Source: Clostridiales bacterium (GTDB lineage Bacteria; Bacillota; Clostridia; Christensenellales; Borkfalkiaceae). From it: a DNA stretch of 41,699 nucleotides. The position numbers and the translations under genes are program-made. Of the stretch, positions 1-8,219 are shown piece after piece (within the stretch, counting starts at the first letter, position 1; each line of letters opens with the position of its first letter). The stretch spans positions 1 to 41,699 of the forward strand of contig SVII01000012.1 in NCBI GenBank assembly GCA_015069605.1. The letters are read 5' to 3'. The notes beneath the pieces are model-generated. The model saw only the letters and a list, made by a program, of their open reading frames with translations. It had not been told where the DNA came from and did not search any database.

Positions 1-1102
1 CGTCTAAACGCTGCTTTTCAGGCGTCGTCAGGGCAAATTCTTTCTTCTCGGCAAGCAATTTCATTCTTTCCGCCGTCATCTTCGCATTTCGGCCGCTCGT
101 TTCAAAAATCAAGCGCTCGATATTTGCGGCTACGACCACGTCCATAGACGGGGACATGGTACGGTGCGGCGTGCGTTTTGCGTCGTACGTACCTTTATTG
201 AAAAAGTCCGCCAGCGTCTTGTTGCGGTTAGACGCGCAAACAAGCTTCCGAATCGGCAAGCCCATTTGTTTTGCATACCAACCCGCCAAAATATTACCAA
301 AGCTACCCGTGGGAGCTACGAAATCGATTTTTTCACCCATTTCAATTTGGTCGGACGACACAAGATCGAGATACGCAGAGAAATAATACGCGATCTGCGG
401 AGCAATACGCGCAAAGTTTGCGGAATTTGCCGTTGTCAAAAAAGTCTTCTTTTCCGCCAAAGCCTGTTTTAAATCTTCCGATTCGAATATACGGTTGACC
501 GCGCGGCGGCAATCCTCGTAATTACCTTTAATAGCCGTAGCGTTGAGATTATCCCCATCCTGCACACCAAGTTGTAAACGCTGCATCTTCGCTACCCCTT
601 CTTCGGGATAGAACACTGCAACTTTTACACCCTTTTTATCGCGGAAACATTCCATTGCCGCTTTGCCCGTGTCGCCACTCGTCGAAACGAGCACCAGCGC
701 GTCCTCTTTAACCTTTTCTATCTCACAGCTCTTTTTCAAAAGCGCAGGGAAAAGCGTCATCGACATATCCTTATCCGCGCACGTAGGGCCGTGGAAAAGT
801 TCGAGCACGTACATCTCGCCGTCTATCTTCATCAAAGGCACGGGATCTTTGCCCTCAAACGTAGCGAAAGCCTCTTCACACGCCTTTTGCAAGAATTCCA
901 CGCCAAAATCCTCAGCGAAATATTTCCCGATAATAAACGCTACGCGTTCGGGATAACTCATTTCCGCCATTCCGTTCATTTCTTCTTGGCTGATGACAGG
1001 GAATTTTTCAGGAACGAACATACCGCCGTCTTTGGCAAAACCTTTTAAGATCGCCTGCGCTGCCGTTGCTTTTTCTCCGCCTCGCGTGCTGATGAAATTC
1101 AT
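1..1102 (-). CDS. thrC: Threonine synthase, N-terminal 367 residues (3' end outside window)
   Basis: PLP enzyme that converts O-phosphohomoserine to threonine in the cytoplasm. The protein begins MNFISTRGGEKATAAQAILK, and GAGAGG lies just upstream of the ATG at 1102, which fixes the start. It has the family layout: N-terminal cap, the lysine loop LFHGPTCADKDM near residue 105, then STSGDTGKAA and APTGSFGNILAGWYAK. The usual loop is HGPT-x-A-F-K-D; here the Phe before the Schiff-base Lys is Asp, which is uncommon in my experience. The reading frame is open to the left edge, so the C-terminal quarter is missing. A terminator separates it from the upstream P-loop gene, so it probably has its own promoter, although I see no clear one. 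Identification is secure. Confidence 0.93.
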   Translation of the reverse strand, partial: MNFISTRGGEKATAAQAILKGFAKDGGMFVPEKFPVISQEEMNGMAEMSYPERVAFIIGKYFAEDFGVEFLQKACEEAFATFEGKDPVPLMKIDGEMYVLELFHGPTCADKDMSMTLFPALLKKSCEIEKVKEDALVLVSTSGDTGKAAMECFRDKKGVKVAVFYPEEGVAKMQRLQLGVQDGDNLNATAIKGNYEDCRRAVNRIFESEDLKQALAEKKTFLTTANSANFARIAPQIAYYFSAYLDLVSSDQIEMGEKIDFVAPTGSFGNILAGWYAKQMGLPIRKLVCASNRNKTLADFFNKGTYDAKRTPHRTMSPSMDVVVAANIERLIFETSGRNAKMTAERMKLLAEKKEFALTTPEKQRLD

Positions 1103-1146
1103 AACTTTCTACCTCTCTTTCTTTATCCAACCGTTTGAAAACGCGC

Positions 1147-1176
1147 AAAAACAACAGTCTTATGACTGCTTTTTCT
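1147..1176 (-). promoter_or_regulatory. Small hairpin in the thrC leader
   Basis: CAGTC/GACTG with an ATAA loop lies 50-75 nt upstream of thrC. On the minus strand it is followed by TTGTTTTT. It could be a weak attenuator, but the short ORF before it has no Thr codons, so I do not claim threonine attenuation. Confidence 0.3.
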
Positions 1177-1253
1177 TTTCCATCGCGCTTGTACGCTTTT
1201 TTTCTTTTTCCCCCTTGAAAAGCTGACACAAGAATTTCCTCTCGCCGCTTTAT

Positions 1254-1285
1254 AAAAAAAGCCGAACGAAAAAACGCACGGCTTT
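1254..1285 (-). terminator. Rho-independent terminator after the P-loop gene
   Basis: Minus strand: AAAGCCG paired with CGGCTTT, then a T-run. It lies 80 nt after the stop of the P-loop ATPase gene and ahead of thrC. Confidence 0.8.
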
Positions 1286-1364
1286 ACTTTTCCGCTTTTG
1301 ACCGCATTTTCCCCTCAGCGATTTGTCAAGGGGAAAACGCGCCGAACGTCTTATTTATTATTGA

Positions 1365-1772
1365 TTATAAATATTTCGTTACGAAATCAGGAAGGTCTTC
1401 CTTCGCCGCCGAAACGGAAACAGTGATCGTAATGTCGCTGTCTTTCGCAACTTTTTCAAGCATATAGAAGAATGCAGCCATTTCCTGAACCGGTTTACCT
1501 GCAATACGAACAACACCGTCAATGAATACGTATTCGTTGTCGTGGTTGCCTGCGATTACGCCTTTAACAAAACCGCAAAGAGCCGCTTCGCCTGCTATAT
1601 CGTATTCGCTTACGTCGATAAAGCGAACTTCACGTTCCAAATCATACATACCGCGTTTGCTGTCGGTAATGAAAATCAAATGTCCTTTTGCAACCGATAC
1701 AGCTTCGTTTGCCGCATCAATCATCATTTTCGTTTTACCAGTACCTTTCGCGCCGTAAATAACTTTAATCAT
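1365..1772 (-). CDS. Small P-loop ATPase of unknown function (135 aa)
   Basis: A compact nucleotide-binding protein starting MIKVIYGAKGTGKT. Walker A is GAKGTGKT at residues 7-14, and a Walker B-like strand YVFIDGV follows after about residue 80. I chose the start at 1772, not the longer frame from 1826, because GGGAGG lies 8 nt upstream of this ATG and the Walker A strand begins right at the N-terminus, as in other minimal P-loop proteins. There is no membrane segment or second domain. Similar short proteins in Clostridia are often labelled PilT-like, but nothing here points to type IV pili. It is monocistronic, with its own promoter and terminator. The function cannot be assigned. Confidence 0.8.
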   Translation of the reverse strand: MIKVIYGAKGTGKTKMMIDAANEAVSVAKGHLIFITDSKRGMYDLEREVRFIDVSEYDIAGEAALCGFVKGVIAGNHDNEYVFIDGVVRIAGKPVQEMAAFFYMLEKVAKDSDITITVSVSAAKEDLPDFVTKYL

Positions 1773-1838
1773 AATAAAATCCTCCCAGATTTTGTCGTAC
1801 TTTTCCCAAAGTGAAAAGTTGCTCACTCGGTTTATTCT

Positions 1839-1867
1839 ATTTTAGCAAATTTTTTATTGAATTTCAA
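1839..1867 (-). promoter_or_regulatory. Promoter of the P-loop ATPase gene
   Basis: Minus strand TTGAAA, 17-nt spacer ending in TGC, TAAAAT. The predicted start near 1832 gives a leader of about 60 nt. Confidence 0.7.
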
Positions 1868-1994
1868 GACCTTTTTGAAAAATTTTTCCACAAATCAACG
1901 ATTTTTTTTAATTTTTTCACTCTTTACTTGTTACACTCTTTCTTTTTTATACATTTAAACAGGTTTTTATACAAAAACGCCGTCTTGTTTACGT

Positions 1995-2021
1995 AAAAAA
2001 CCTCCCTTTGAACAAGGGAGG
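1995..2021 (-). terminator. Terminator after the aminotransferase gene
   Basis: Minus strand CCTCCCTT-GTTCA-AAGGGAGG followed by TTTTTT, 33 nt after the stop codon. The rest of 1868-1994 is AT-rich with nothing recognisable. Confidence 0.9.
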
Positions 2022-2053
2022 TCTATATCAATCCATATTCTCTTATTTCCTTT

Positions 2054-3253
2054 TTATTGCATTTCCGCAACGAATCTTGCGATACGTTTTAACCCCTCTT
2101 CCATTTCCGCTTCACCTAAAGCGTAAGAAAGACGTACGCAATCGTCTGCGCCAAACGATACTCCAGGCACTGTCGCCACCTTTTCACCCTCCAACAACGC
2201 ATCAGCAAAATCCACCGAGTTTTCAATGCGTTTACCTTTATAGCTTTTACCGTACAAACCGCCTATCACCAACATCACGTAAAACGCTCCGTCGGGTTCG
2301 ATTGCCTGCACCCCGTCGATTTGGGAAATAAGTTTCAACAGTTTCGTTCTTCTGCCGTCAAACACCTGCACCATGGCTTGCACGTCCTCTTCGGGAGAGC
2401 GCAGTGCTTCCAACGTCGCGTATTGAGAAATCGAGCTTGCATTCGACGTAGCGTGGCTTTGGAAAGAGTCGATAGCTTTGGCTATGTCCGCAGGCGCAGC
2501 CAAATATCCGATACGCCAACCCGTCATTGCGTACGTTTTGGAAACGCCGTTGACAGTAATGGTAAGGTCTTTCATTTTCTCGCTGCACTTTGCAATCGAG
2601 AAAGGTTTTACTCCATTATAACAGAGTTTTTCATAAATCTCGTCCGCCAAAACAAAAATTCCCGCTTCTTCGCATACCTTTGCAATCTCGCGGACTTCCG
2701 TTTCGTCGTACACCGCGCCCGTGGGATTAGAGGGGGAATTGAAAATCAACATTTTCGTTTTGGGGGTGATCACCGCCTTCAATTCTTCCGCCGTAAATTT
2801 ATATTTGTTTTCTTTCTTACAATTCAAATATACGGGTACGCCGCCGCATACTTTCACTACTTCGGGATAGGTCAACCAGTAGGGTTGCGGAATAATCACT
2901 TCATCCCCTTCGTCCAAAACGGCGTAGCAAGCATTAAAAATGGAATGTTTCGCGCCGTTGGATACAATAATTTGCGAGGGTTCATAATCCAACCCATTGT
3001 CCTTTTTAAACTTTTCGCAAATCGCTTTTCGCAAAGATAACAACCCCGACGAAGGCGTGTATTTCGTCTGTCCTTCATCCAGCGCTTTCTTCGCCGCCGC
3101 AATGATATTTTCAGGAGTATTAAAATCAGGTTCGCCAACGCCGAACGATACGACGTCCTCACCCGCTTGTTTCATCGCTTTCGCTTTGGCGGAAATCGCC
3201 AAGGTTAGCGAAGGGGATATCACCGACATTCTTCTTGCAATTCTGTTCTTCAT
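2054..3253 (-). CDS. aspB: Class I/II pyridoxal-phosphate aminotransferase, aspartate aminotransferase type
   Basis: Transfers the amino group between aspartate and 2-oxoglutarate (possibly other acceptors). 399 aa, normal for the bacterial I-beta/gamma enzymes. Visible motifs are VSFGVGEPDFNTP near the N-terminus, FNSPSNPTGAVY (pyridine-ring region), LADEIYEKLCY, the Schiff-base lysine in SKTYAMTGWRIGY near residue 237, and the C-terminal VRLSYALG with the substrate Arg. I set the start at 3253 because a GGAGAA site precedes MKNRIARRMSVISPS, where family members begin; the frame is open 19 codons further up. It is a single-gene unit with a promoter at 3316-3344 and a terminator at 1995-2021. 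Aspartate versus another amino acid as substrate cannot be settled from sequence alone. Confidence 0.9.
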   Translation of the reverse strand: MKNRIARRMSVISPSLTLAISAKAKAMKQAGEDVVSFGVGEPDFNTPENIIAAAKKALDEGQTKYTPSSGLLSLRKAICEKFKKDNGLDYEPSQIIVSNGAKHSIFNACYAVLDEGDEVIIPQPYWLTYPEVVKVCGGVPVYLNCKKENKYKFTAEELKAVITPKTKMLIFNSPSNPTGAVYDETEVREIAKVCEEAGIFVLADEIYEKLCYNGVKPFSIAKCSEKMKDLTITVNGVSKTYAMTGWRIGYLAAPADIAKAIDSFQSHATSNASSISQYATLEALRSPEEDVQAMVQVFDGRRTKLLKLISQIDGVQAIEPDGAFYVMLVIGGLYGKSYKGKRIENSVDFADALLEGEKVATVPGVSFGADDCVRLSYALGEAEMEEGLKRIARFVAEMQ

Positions 3254-3315
3254 TCGTTCTTCTCCAATCCGTTTTTTATTCTTCCATTGTTTGCCCTTGA
3301 TTTTTACCAAGAGAT

Positions 3316-3344
3316 ATTTTACCCCTTTTTTGAAAATAATGCAA
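3316..3344 (-). promoter_or_regulatory. Promoter of the aminotransferase gene
   Basis: Minus strand TTGCAT, 17-nt spacer, TAAAAT, about 60 nt upstream of the chosen ATG. Confidence 0.7.
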
Positions 3345-3431
3345 CTGGAAATACCCCATTTTTGAAAATTTAATCGAAAAAATTAAAAATATTTTTATAC
3401 ACAATTCATTTTATCGATTTTAATAATCAAT

Positions 3432-3470
3432 AAAAAAAATCCCTGCCGTCCTAGGAATAGGGGCAGGGAA
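3432..3470 (-). terminator. Terminator after the Cys-repeat lipoprotein
   Basis: Minus strand TCCCTGCC paired with GGCAGGGA, then eight T. It begins 10 nt after the lipoprotein stop codon. Confidence 0.92.
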
Positions 3471-3479
3471 TGAAGTTTA

Positions 3480-4643
3480 TTATTTAGAAAGATAATATTT
3501 TTTGCGCTTTTGCAATTCTTCGGGCAACGCTTCGGGGGGCGGTGCTACGTAATCAGGATCTTCCGCACCACAATCTTCACATACACCCTCTACATAGGAA
3601 TGGGTGGGCAGCAAAATCAATAGATCGGGATCTTTGATTTCCACAGCGCACTTTTCATCAAAGTACGCTTTCGTTACGTCACATTCCTCTTTGCCGCAAA
3701 TCCAGTACGCCGCTCTACCGCTTTCCGTACACGTAGCGGGAATTTCAGGAATTTCCACGGGGAAATGTCCTTTCACGGGCGTAGTTACACGGTCGATAAC
3801 GACGTCGCACGCTTCGCTGGTGTAGTTGCGGCCACGGCAACAGCTGTTATCGCACGTCCAATACTCGATTTTGCCTTGTTGGGTACAAGTTGCCTCCACC
3901 GCTTCGTGTAAAATAGGGTTATGGCCAGTAGGTTCTATTACGGTATCTGTCAACAGTTCCGCTGTTGCCGCCGCATTTTTAAACGATACTTCGCAGTGGT
4001 AACAAACGTAGTATTCTATTGAACCAGGATGCACACAAGTAGGCTCTATCTTGGGATAGGTTTTGAGTTCATGCGCTTGGACGGGAACAGTTTCGATTTT
4101 CTCCTCGCCACAGCCGTTCAAACAAACGTATTTCACTTCGCCTGTATTTTGGCAGGTCGCTAACATCAGCGTTTCATCTTCCGCCCAATTATGTCCCGTG
4201 GCTTTCACTACGTTGCGAATCTTCGCCTTGTTGCAGCCGTAATCCATACATTGATATTTCACGTAACCATCCGTCGTACAAGTCACCGCATACAGCGTGC
4301 CCGCGTCCCAGTTGTGATACCCTTCGTAATCCGTTTCTACGTTCGTGTTGTCTTTATCCAAGCCACAAAGCTCGCAAACGTTCCCCGCACCGAATTTGTG
4401 TTCCAATGCAGGAAGAATTTCAATCGTTTGTTCTTCACAATATTTGCATATGCGCGTAAACAAGCCTTCTTCCTCGCATTCCGCTTTCTCCACGACCGTA
4501 TCTACCCAGTAGTGCTGACAAACTTCTTCCGACGAGCTTTCTTGACCAAACTCAAAATCAAAGCTGCAAGCCGAAAACGCCAGCCCTGTCATCGTAATCG
4601 CGCCGAGCGCAAAAATGGAAAACAGTTTTTTCAATCCGTTCAT
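3480..4643 (-). CDS. Surface lipoprotein with six Cys-rich repeats
   Basis: 387 aa. Signal peptide with a lipobox (LAFSAC, acylated Cys near residue 26), so it should be anchored to the outer face of the membrane. The rest is a tandem array of about 45-55 residues per unit. Each unit has a GH or AH turn followed by a block like ATC-xxx-G-xxx-Y-x-C-xx-C (for example ATCTQQGKIEYWTC, ATCTESGRAAYWIC, VTCTTDGYVKYQC), and it ends with CEDCG and a Pro-rich, basic tail. This TCT..G...Y.C pattern occurs in many large clostridial cell-surface proteins, but here it forms almost the whole protein. The paired Cys could bind metal or form disulfides. No enzyme domain is seen. GGAGAAAAAGGA precedes the start. 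It has its own promoter and terminator. Function unknown. Confidence 0.85.
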   Translation of the reverse strand: MNGLKKLFSIFALGAITMTGLAFSACSFDFEFGQESSSEEVCQHYWVDTVVEKAECEEEGLFTRICKYCEEQTIEILPALEHKFGAGNVCELCGLDKDNTNVETDYEGYHNWDAGTLYAVTCTTDGYVKYQCMDYGCNKAKIRNVVKATGHNWAEDETLMLATCQNTGEVKYVCLNGCGEEKIETVPVQAHELKTYPKIEPTCVHPGSIEYYVCYHCEVSFKNAAATAELLTDTVIEPTGHNPILHEAVEATCTQQGKIEYWTCDNSCCRGRNYTSEACDVVIDRVTTPVKGHFPVEIPEIPATCTESGRAAYWICGKEECDVTKAYFDEKCAVEIKDPDLLILLPTHSYVEGVCEDCGAEDPDYVAPPPEALPEELQKRKKYYLSK

Positions 4644-4673
4644 TCCTTTTTCTCCGTTTTATCGTTCGTATTG

Positions 4674-4703
4674 ATTATATCACTCTTTCTTAGCCGTTGT
4701 CAA
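4674..4703 (-). promoter_or_regulatory. Promoter of the Cys-repeat lipoprotein gene
   Basis: Minus strand TTGACA, 18-nt spacer ending in TGA (extended -10), TATAAT. Both hexamers match consensus. Confidence 0.88.
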
Positions 4704-4759
4704 GGGGTTTTTCTTGGAATATTCAACCCCCATATCCCTCGAACGTGCTTAGTTTTTTA

Positions 4760-5836
4760 TTAAAACTCCGATTCCGAGGATGCCAACAACGCTTCTCTAT
4801 CCGCAATCGTCAACGCTTCCACCATCGAATCGATATCTCCCGTCATAAACGCGTCCAAATTGTATTGACTTAATCCGATTCTATGATCAGTGACGCGGCT
4901 TTGGGGAAAATTGTAAGTGCGGATGCGCTCGCTGCGATCCCCTGTTCCCACCATGCTGCGACGGTTTTCCTCTCTCGCTTTCGCGTTTTGACTGTTATAG
5001 AAATCATACACGCGCGAACGCAATACTTTAAACGCGCGTTCTTTGTTCTTTAACTGCGAGCGTTCGTCCTGACACGTAACGACAATTCCCGTCGGGAAAT
5101 GGGTGATACGTACCGCTGACGCCACTTTGTTGACGTTTTGTCCGCCTGCGCCGCCTGAATGGAAAATATCGATACGAATGTCTTTGTCGTTGATTTCCAC
5201 TTCCACTTCTTCCGCTTCGGGAAGCACTGCCACCGTCGCCGCCGAAGTGTGGATTCTGCCCTGTGTCTCGGTAGCAGGTACGCGTTGAACGCGGTGTACA
5301 CCGCTTTCATATTTCAACAATTTATACGCCCCCGCGCCTGTTACGTTGTAGATTGCTTCCTTCATACCGCCAAGCTCGGTGGTATTGACGTCAATCTCTT
5401 CTAAACGCAAACGGTGCGCTGCGCAATAGTTTTGATACATTCTACAAAGCTCCGCCGCAAACAGCGCCGCTTCTTCGCCACCCGTACCAGCGCGGATTTC
5501 CAAAATACACCCTCTTTCGTCGTTTTTATCCTTGGGAAGAAGAAGAATTTTTAACTCGTCCTTGATCGTGACAAGTTTTTCCTTACAAGCGTATCCCTCG
5601 TCGGTGAGCATCTTGCGCATTTCGGAATCTGTTTCCTCTTCCGCAAGCGCGAAAGCGTCTGCCATTTCCTTTTCCACCGCTTGATATTCGACATATTTTT
5701 CCACCGTTTCCGTTAATTCGGATTGTTCCTTGGAATACTTCTGCCAAGTACCCATGTCCGCGATGACTGCCGTATCGGCGAGCTTTTCGGATAAAAATTC
5801 GTACCGTTTTTTAATGTCGTCCAGTTTCTTGAACAT
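4760..5836 (-). CDS. prfA: Peptide chain release factor 1
   Basis: Recognises UAA and UAG in the ribosomal A site and triggers peptide release. 358 aa, the standard RF1 length. The codon-reading loop is RVPATETQGR (P-A-T, the RF1 type rather than the SPF of RF2), and the catalytic loop is GGAGGQNVNKV, with the GGQ glutamine that PrmC methylates. GAGG sits 6 nt before the ATG. The gene directly upstream encodes the PrmC methylase domain, so enzyme and substrate are made from one operon. There is no programmed frameshift, as expected for RF1. No clear terminator is visible downstream; transcription may run on past 4760. Confidence 0.98.
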   Translation of the reverse strand: MFKKLDDIKKRYEFLSEKLADTAVIADMGTWQKYSKEQSELTETVEKYVEYQAVEKEMADAFALAEEETDSEMRKMLTDEGYACKEKLVTIKDELKILLLPKDKNDERGCILEIRAGTGGEEAALFAAELCRMYQNYCAAHRLRLEEIDVNTTELGGMKEAIYNVTGAGAYKLLKYESGVHRVQRVPATETQGRIHTSAATVAVLPEAEEVEVEINDKDIRIDIFHSGGAGGQNVNKVASAVRITHFPTGIVVTCQDERSQLKNKERAFKVLRSRVYDFYNSQNAKAREENRRSMVGTGDRSERIRTYNFPQSRVTDHRIGLSQYNLDAFMTGDIDSMVEALTIADREALLASSESEF

Positions 5837-5858
5837 ATCGTCCTCTTTCTTATGATTT

Positions 5859-5879
5859 GCGCCCGAAAAATTCGGGCGC
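5859..5879 (-). other. Intercistronic hairpin between prmC and prfA
   Basis: GCGCCCGAA-AAA-TTCGGGCGC, a perfect 9-bp stem lying between the two genes. On the transcribed (minus) strand no T-run follows, so it is more likely an mRNA stability or processing hairpin than a terminator. Confidence 0.6.
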
Positions 5880-5886
5880 TTGTGTT

Positions 5887-7731
5887 TTACATCAATACTT
5901 TTACGTATCTATCCACGCCGTTGAAATCCTGCGCAATGATTGCGTAAACGTTATTTCCTTTAAATAATTTGACTACGTCGTTTGCTTCGCCTTCGCCCAC
6001 TTCCATAATCAGCATACCGCCGCGACGAATATATTTAGATGCTTCCGCAGCAATACGGCGGTAAATATCCAACCCGTCCGCGCCGCCATCCAACGCCAAA
6101 CGAGGCTCAAAATCCTTGACTTCACGTTGCAATTTTTCAATTTCCGCCGAGGGAATATAGGGGGGATTGCTGACAATGATATCAAATCTACCGCGCATAC
6201 GGCTGAAAAGATCAGACTGCAAGAACAAAATCTCCGCGCCGTTTGCCATCGCGTTTTCTTTCGCGAGCTCCAAAGCCCCTTCGCTGATGTCCGACGCCGT
6301 CATTTTTACGTTGATACCCTTTTTGTCCAATTCCTTTTTTACAGCAATCGCAATCGCGCCGCTACCCGTGCAAAGGTCTAAAATGTTTTGCCCCTCTTCC
6401 GCAACGCCTACAACCATCATTGCCATATCTTCCGTTTCAGGGCGGGGAATCAATACTCTTTCATCCACTTTAATCTTATATCCGCAAAAATCCGTATCAC
6501 CGATAATATACCAAAGCGGTCTACCCGTCAAACGTTCGTCCACGATCTTTAAAATCGCCTTTACCTGTTCAAGTTTTAACAATTTTTCCGTCGTTGCCAC
6601 CGAACTCTTGGGAATATTCAAAGTCAAAGAGAAAATCCATTCCGCTTCGTCCTCTTCGATATTGTTGTCCGCAAAACGTTTCTTGGTGTTTTGCAAAAGC
6701 GCTGTCATTTTGCCTGCTACGGGGAATACTTTTTCGGGGATCGTAGGATCTGCGTCCATTTTCAAAACAAGAGTAAACGCCGCAATCGCGCATTCGATCA
6801 TACCGTCTTCAGGTTCGCGCGTCGTCAAACGCTGCAACAACAAACCAGGGAATTTAAAGATCAGGAAAAATTTCCCTTTCGTTTTTGCCAAAAGCCGTAA
6901 CACTTCGTACGAAACACCTGCCACTATGGGCAACAACAAGATTTTCAAGACGATACGAATGATTTTGTTGATTGTGTCCGCATTGTTCACATCCGTTACG
7001 TACAGCCATTTCGCCGCCGCCAAATTAACGAGCGAAAACACTACAATGCTGACAATCATAACAATAAATAAGAAAGTCGTACCGCAACGGTCATGCACGC
7101 GCGAACAACCGCGTACGTTTTCTACCGTCAATTCTTTCCCCTCTTCATAGCAAGTGATTGTCTTGTGTTCCGCTCCGTGACACATAAACACACGCTTCAA
7201 CGACGGGATCAATGAAATGAGTAGGATATACGCAATAAAAATGACTAACCGAATACCGCCTTCGATTAAGTTGAACCACAAACCGTCCAACCCCGTACTC
7301 GTTTGATCAAAGGGCAAAAAGCCTGTGATAAATTGCGGCAAAGCGACAAAAATCAACAGTGCAAGAACAATCCCGATCACCATAGAAATGGTGCTGAAAA
7401 AGCCGCTAAGGTCAATTTTTTTCTCTTCCTGTAACCATTTTTCCGCTTTAGTCGGTTGTTCCTCGTCGGGCATAGCCACGTCCGCGCTACGCATCAAAAT
7501 GCGGTTGCCGTCCACCAACGAACTGATGAAATTGACAACGCCACGCACGAAAGGAAACCGCAGGAATTTACTGCGCTTTTCAGGCGGAGTCAGTCTTTCG
7601 GATTCTATTTGTATCTCACCTTTTGGGTCACGGACGGCAGTTGCCATGGCGAGCTTGCCTCGCATCATAATCCCTTCCATCACCGCTTGACCACCGATAT
7701 AGGTGTAATTTTTTGTTTTTTTCTTTTTCAT
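5887..7731 (-). CDS. prmC: DUF1385 (YqhQ-like) membrane domain fused to PrmC release factor glutamine methyltransferase
   Basis: A single 614-residue frame with two domains. Residues about 10-310 are the DUF1385/YqhQ family: YIGGQAVMEGIMMRGK at the start, hydrophobic segments (VIGIVLALLIFVALP, LVIFIAYILLISLIP, FLFIVMIVSIVVFSLV, ILLLPIVAGVSYEVLRLL), and the typical ending EDGMIECAIAA. From about residue 340 comes PrmC, an S-adenosylmethionine enzyme that methylates the GGQ glutamine of RF1 and RF2: RPLWYIIGDTDFCGY, VLIPRPETE, LDLCTGSGAIAIA and NPPYIPS near residue 522. The two genes are usually separate neighbours of prfA. I chose the ATG at 7731 because a strong rpmE terminator lies just upstream and would be inside the longer TTG-started frame (from 7812). 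No good Shine-Dalgarno is visible. The fusion would tether PrmC to the membrane. Confidence 0.93.
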   Translation of the reverse strand: MKKKKTKNYTYIGGQAVMEGIMMRGKLAMATAVRDPKGEIQIESERLTPPEKRSKFLRFPFVRGVVNFISSLVDGNRILMRSADVAMPDEEQPTKAEKWLQEEKKIDLSGFFSTISMVIGIVLALLIFVALPQFITGFLPFDQTSTGLDGLWFNLIEGGIRLVIFIAYILLISLIPSLKRVFMCHGAEHKTITCYEEGKELTVENVRGCSRVHDRCGTTFLFIVMIVSIVVFSLVNLAAAKWLYVTDVNNADTINKIIRIVLKILLLPIVAGVSYEVLRLLAKTKGKFFLIFKFPGLLLQRLTTREPEDGMIECAIAAFTLVLKMDADPTIPEKVFPVAGKMTALLQNTKKRFADNNIEEDEAEWIFSLTLNIPKSSVATTEKLLKLEQVKAILKIVDERLTGRPLWYIIGDTDFCGYKIKVDERVLIPRPETEDMAMMVVGVAEEGQNILDLCTGSGAIAIAVKKELDKKGINVKMTASDISEGALELAKENAMANGAEILFLQSDLFSRMRGRFDIIVSNPPYIPSAEIEKLQREVKDFEPRLALDGGADGLDIYRRIAAEASKYIRRGGMLIMEVGEGEANDVVKLFKGNNVYAIIAQDFNGVDRYVKVLM

Positions 7732-7753
7732 AATGATTTTAACCCGTTGTTTT

Positions 7754-7800
7754 ACAAAAAAAGAAGAAGGCTTTAAAACGGCGTACACCGTCTTAAAGCC
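7754..7800 (-). terminator. Terminator after rpmE
   Basis: Minus strand GGCTTTAAGACGG paired over 13 bp with CCGTTTTAAAGCC, loop TGTACG, then TTCTTCTTTTTTT. It lies 13 nt after the rpmE stop. Confidence 0.93.
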
Positions 7801-7812
7801 CCGTTTTACCAA

Positions 7813-8016
7813 TTAAAGACCATATCTCTTCTTGAACTTATCGACACGTCCACCGGTATCAACTAACTTTTGCTTGCCCGTGAAGAAAGGATGGCAGTTG
7901 CTGCAAATATCCACTTTCATCGTTTCGCACTCTTTCGTCGTGCCAGTTTTGAAAGTAGCTCCACAAGCGCAAGTAACAGTTACTTCGTGATATTTGGGAT
8001 GAATATCAGCTTTCAT
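7813..8016 (-). CDS. rpmE: 50S ribosomal protein L31, zinc-binding type
   Basis: Structural protein of the large ribosomal subunit, 67 aa from [12 protein letters not shown]. It has the four cysteines of the zinc (C+) form: two in CACG near residue 16 and two in [13 protein letters not shown] near residue 37. A zinc-free paralogue elsewhere in the genome is possible but cannot be seen here. GCGAGG lies 9 nt upstream of the ATG at 8016; a GTG three codons earlier is too close to that site. It ends in the usual [10 protein letters not shown]. It is transcribed alone between promoter 8059-8087 and terminator 7754-7800. Confidence 0.97.
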   Translation of the reverse strand: MKADIHPKYHEVTVTCACGATFKTGTTKECETMKVDICSNCHPFFTGKQKLVDTGGRVDKFKKRYGL

Positions 8017-8058
8017 TATTTTCACCTCGCTGTTTTCTTTTTTATCTTATGCTCATCA

Positions 8059-8087
8059 ATTATATATCTTTTTTTTATCCTCGTCAA
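8059..8087 (-). promoter_or_regulatory. Promoter of rpmE
   Basis: Minus strand TTGACG, 17-nt spacer, TATAAT. The -35 lies inside a small inverted repeat (GTCAA ... TTGAC, 8083-8098), which might bind a regulator but has no known match that I can name. Confidence 0.85.
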
Positions 8088-8118
8088 CTGTTTTTGACGG
8101 GAATTTATAAAAAAATAC

Positions 8119-8147
8119 TTGCAAATTTACCAAAAATACGATATACT
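8119..8147 (+). promoter_or_regulatory. Promoter of the MDR oxidoreductase-phosphodiesterase operon
   Basis: TTGCAA, 17-nt spacer, TATACT. The predicted start near 8154 leaves a 66-nt leader containing a short GC-rich stretch (CGCGGAGATTTTCCGCG, 8167-8183) that can fold into a 7-bp hairpin. Confidence 0.75.
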
Positions 8148-8219
8148 TATCCTATCGGTGCAGACTCGCGGAGATTTTCCGCGTCTAATATTCGCGCGAT
8201 ATATAAAAAGGAACTATTT

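Noticed and set aside
5859-5879. Terminator between prmC and prfA
   Set aside because: A strong stem, but the T-run is only on the strand opposite to transcription.
6167-7150. 327-codon plus-strand frame opposite the PrmC fusion
   Set aside because: Shadow of the real gene, no ribosome site, no recognisable domain.
7732-7812. N-terminal extension of the DUF1385-PrmC protein from a TTG at 7812
   Set aside because: It runs through the strong rpmE terminator, and the family N-terminus (YIGGQAVMEG) lies just after the ATG at 7731.
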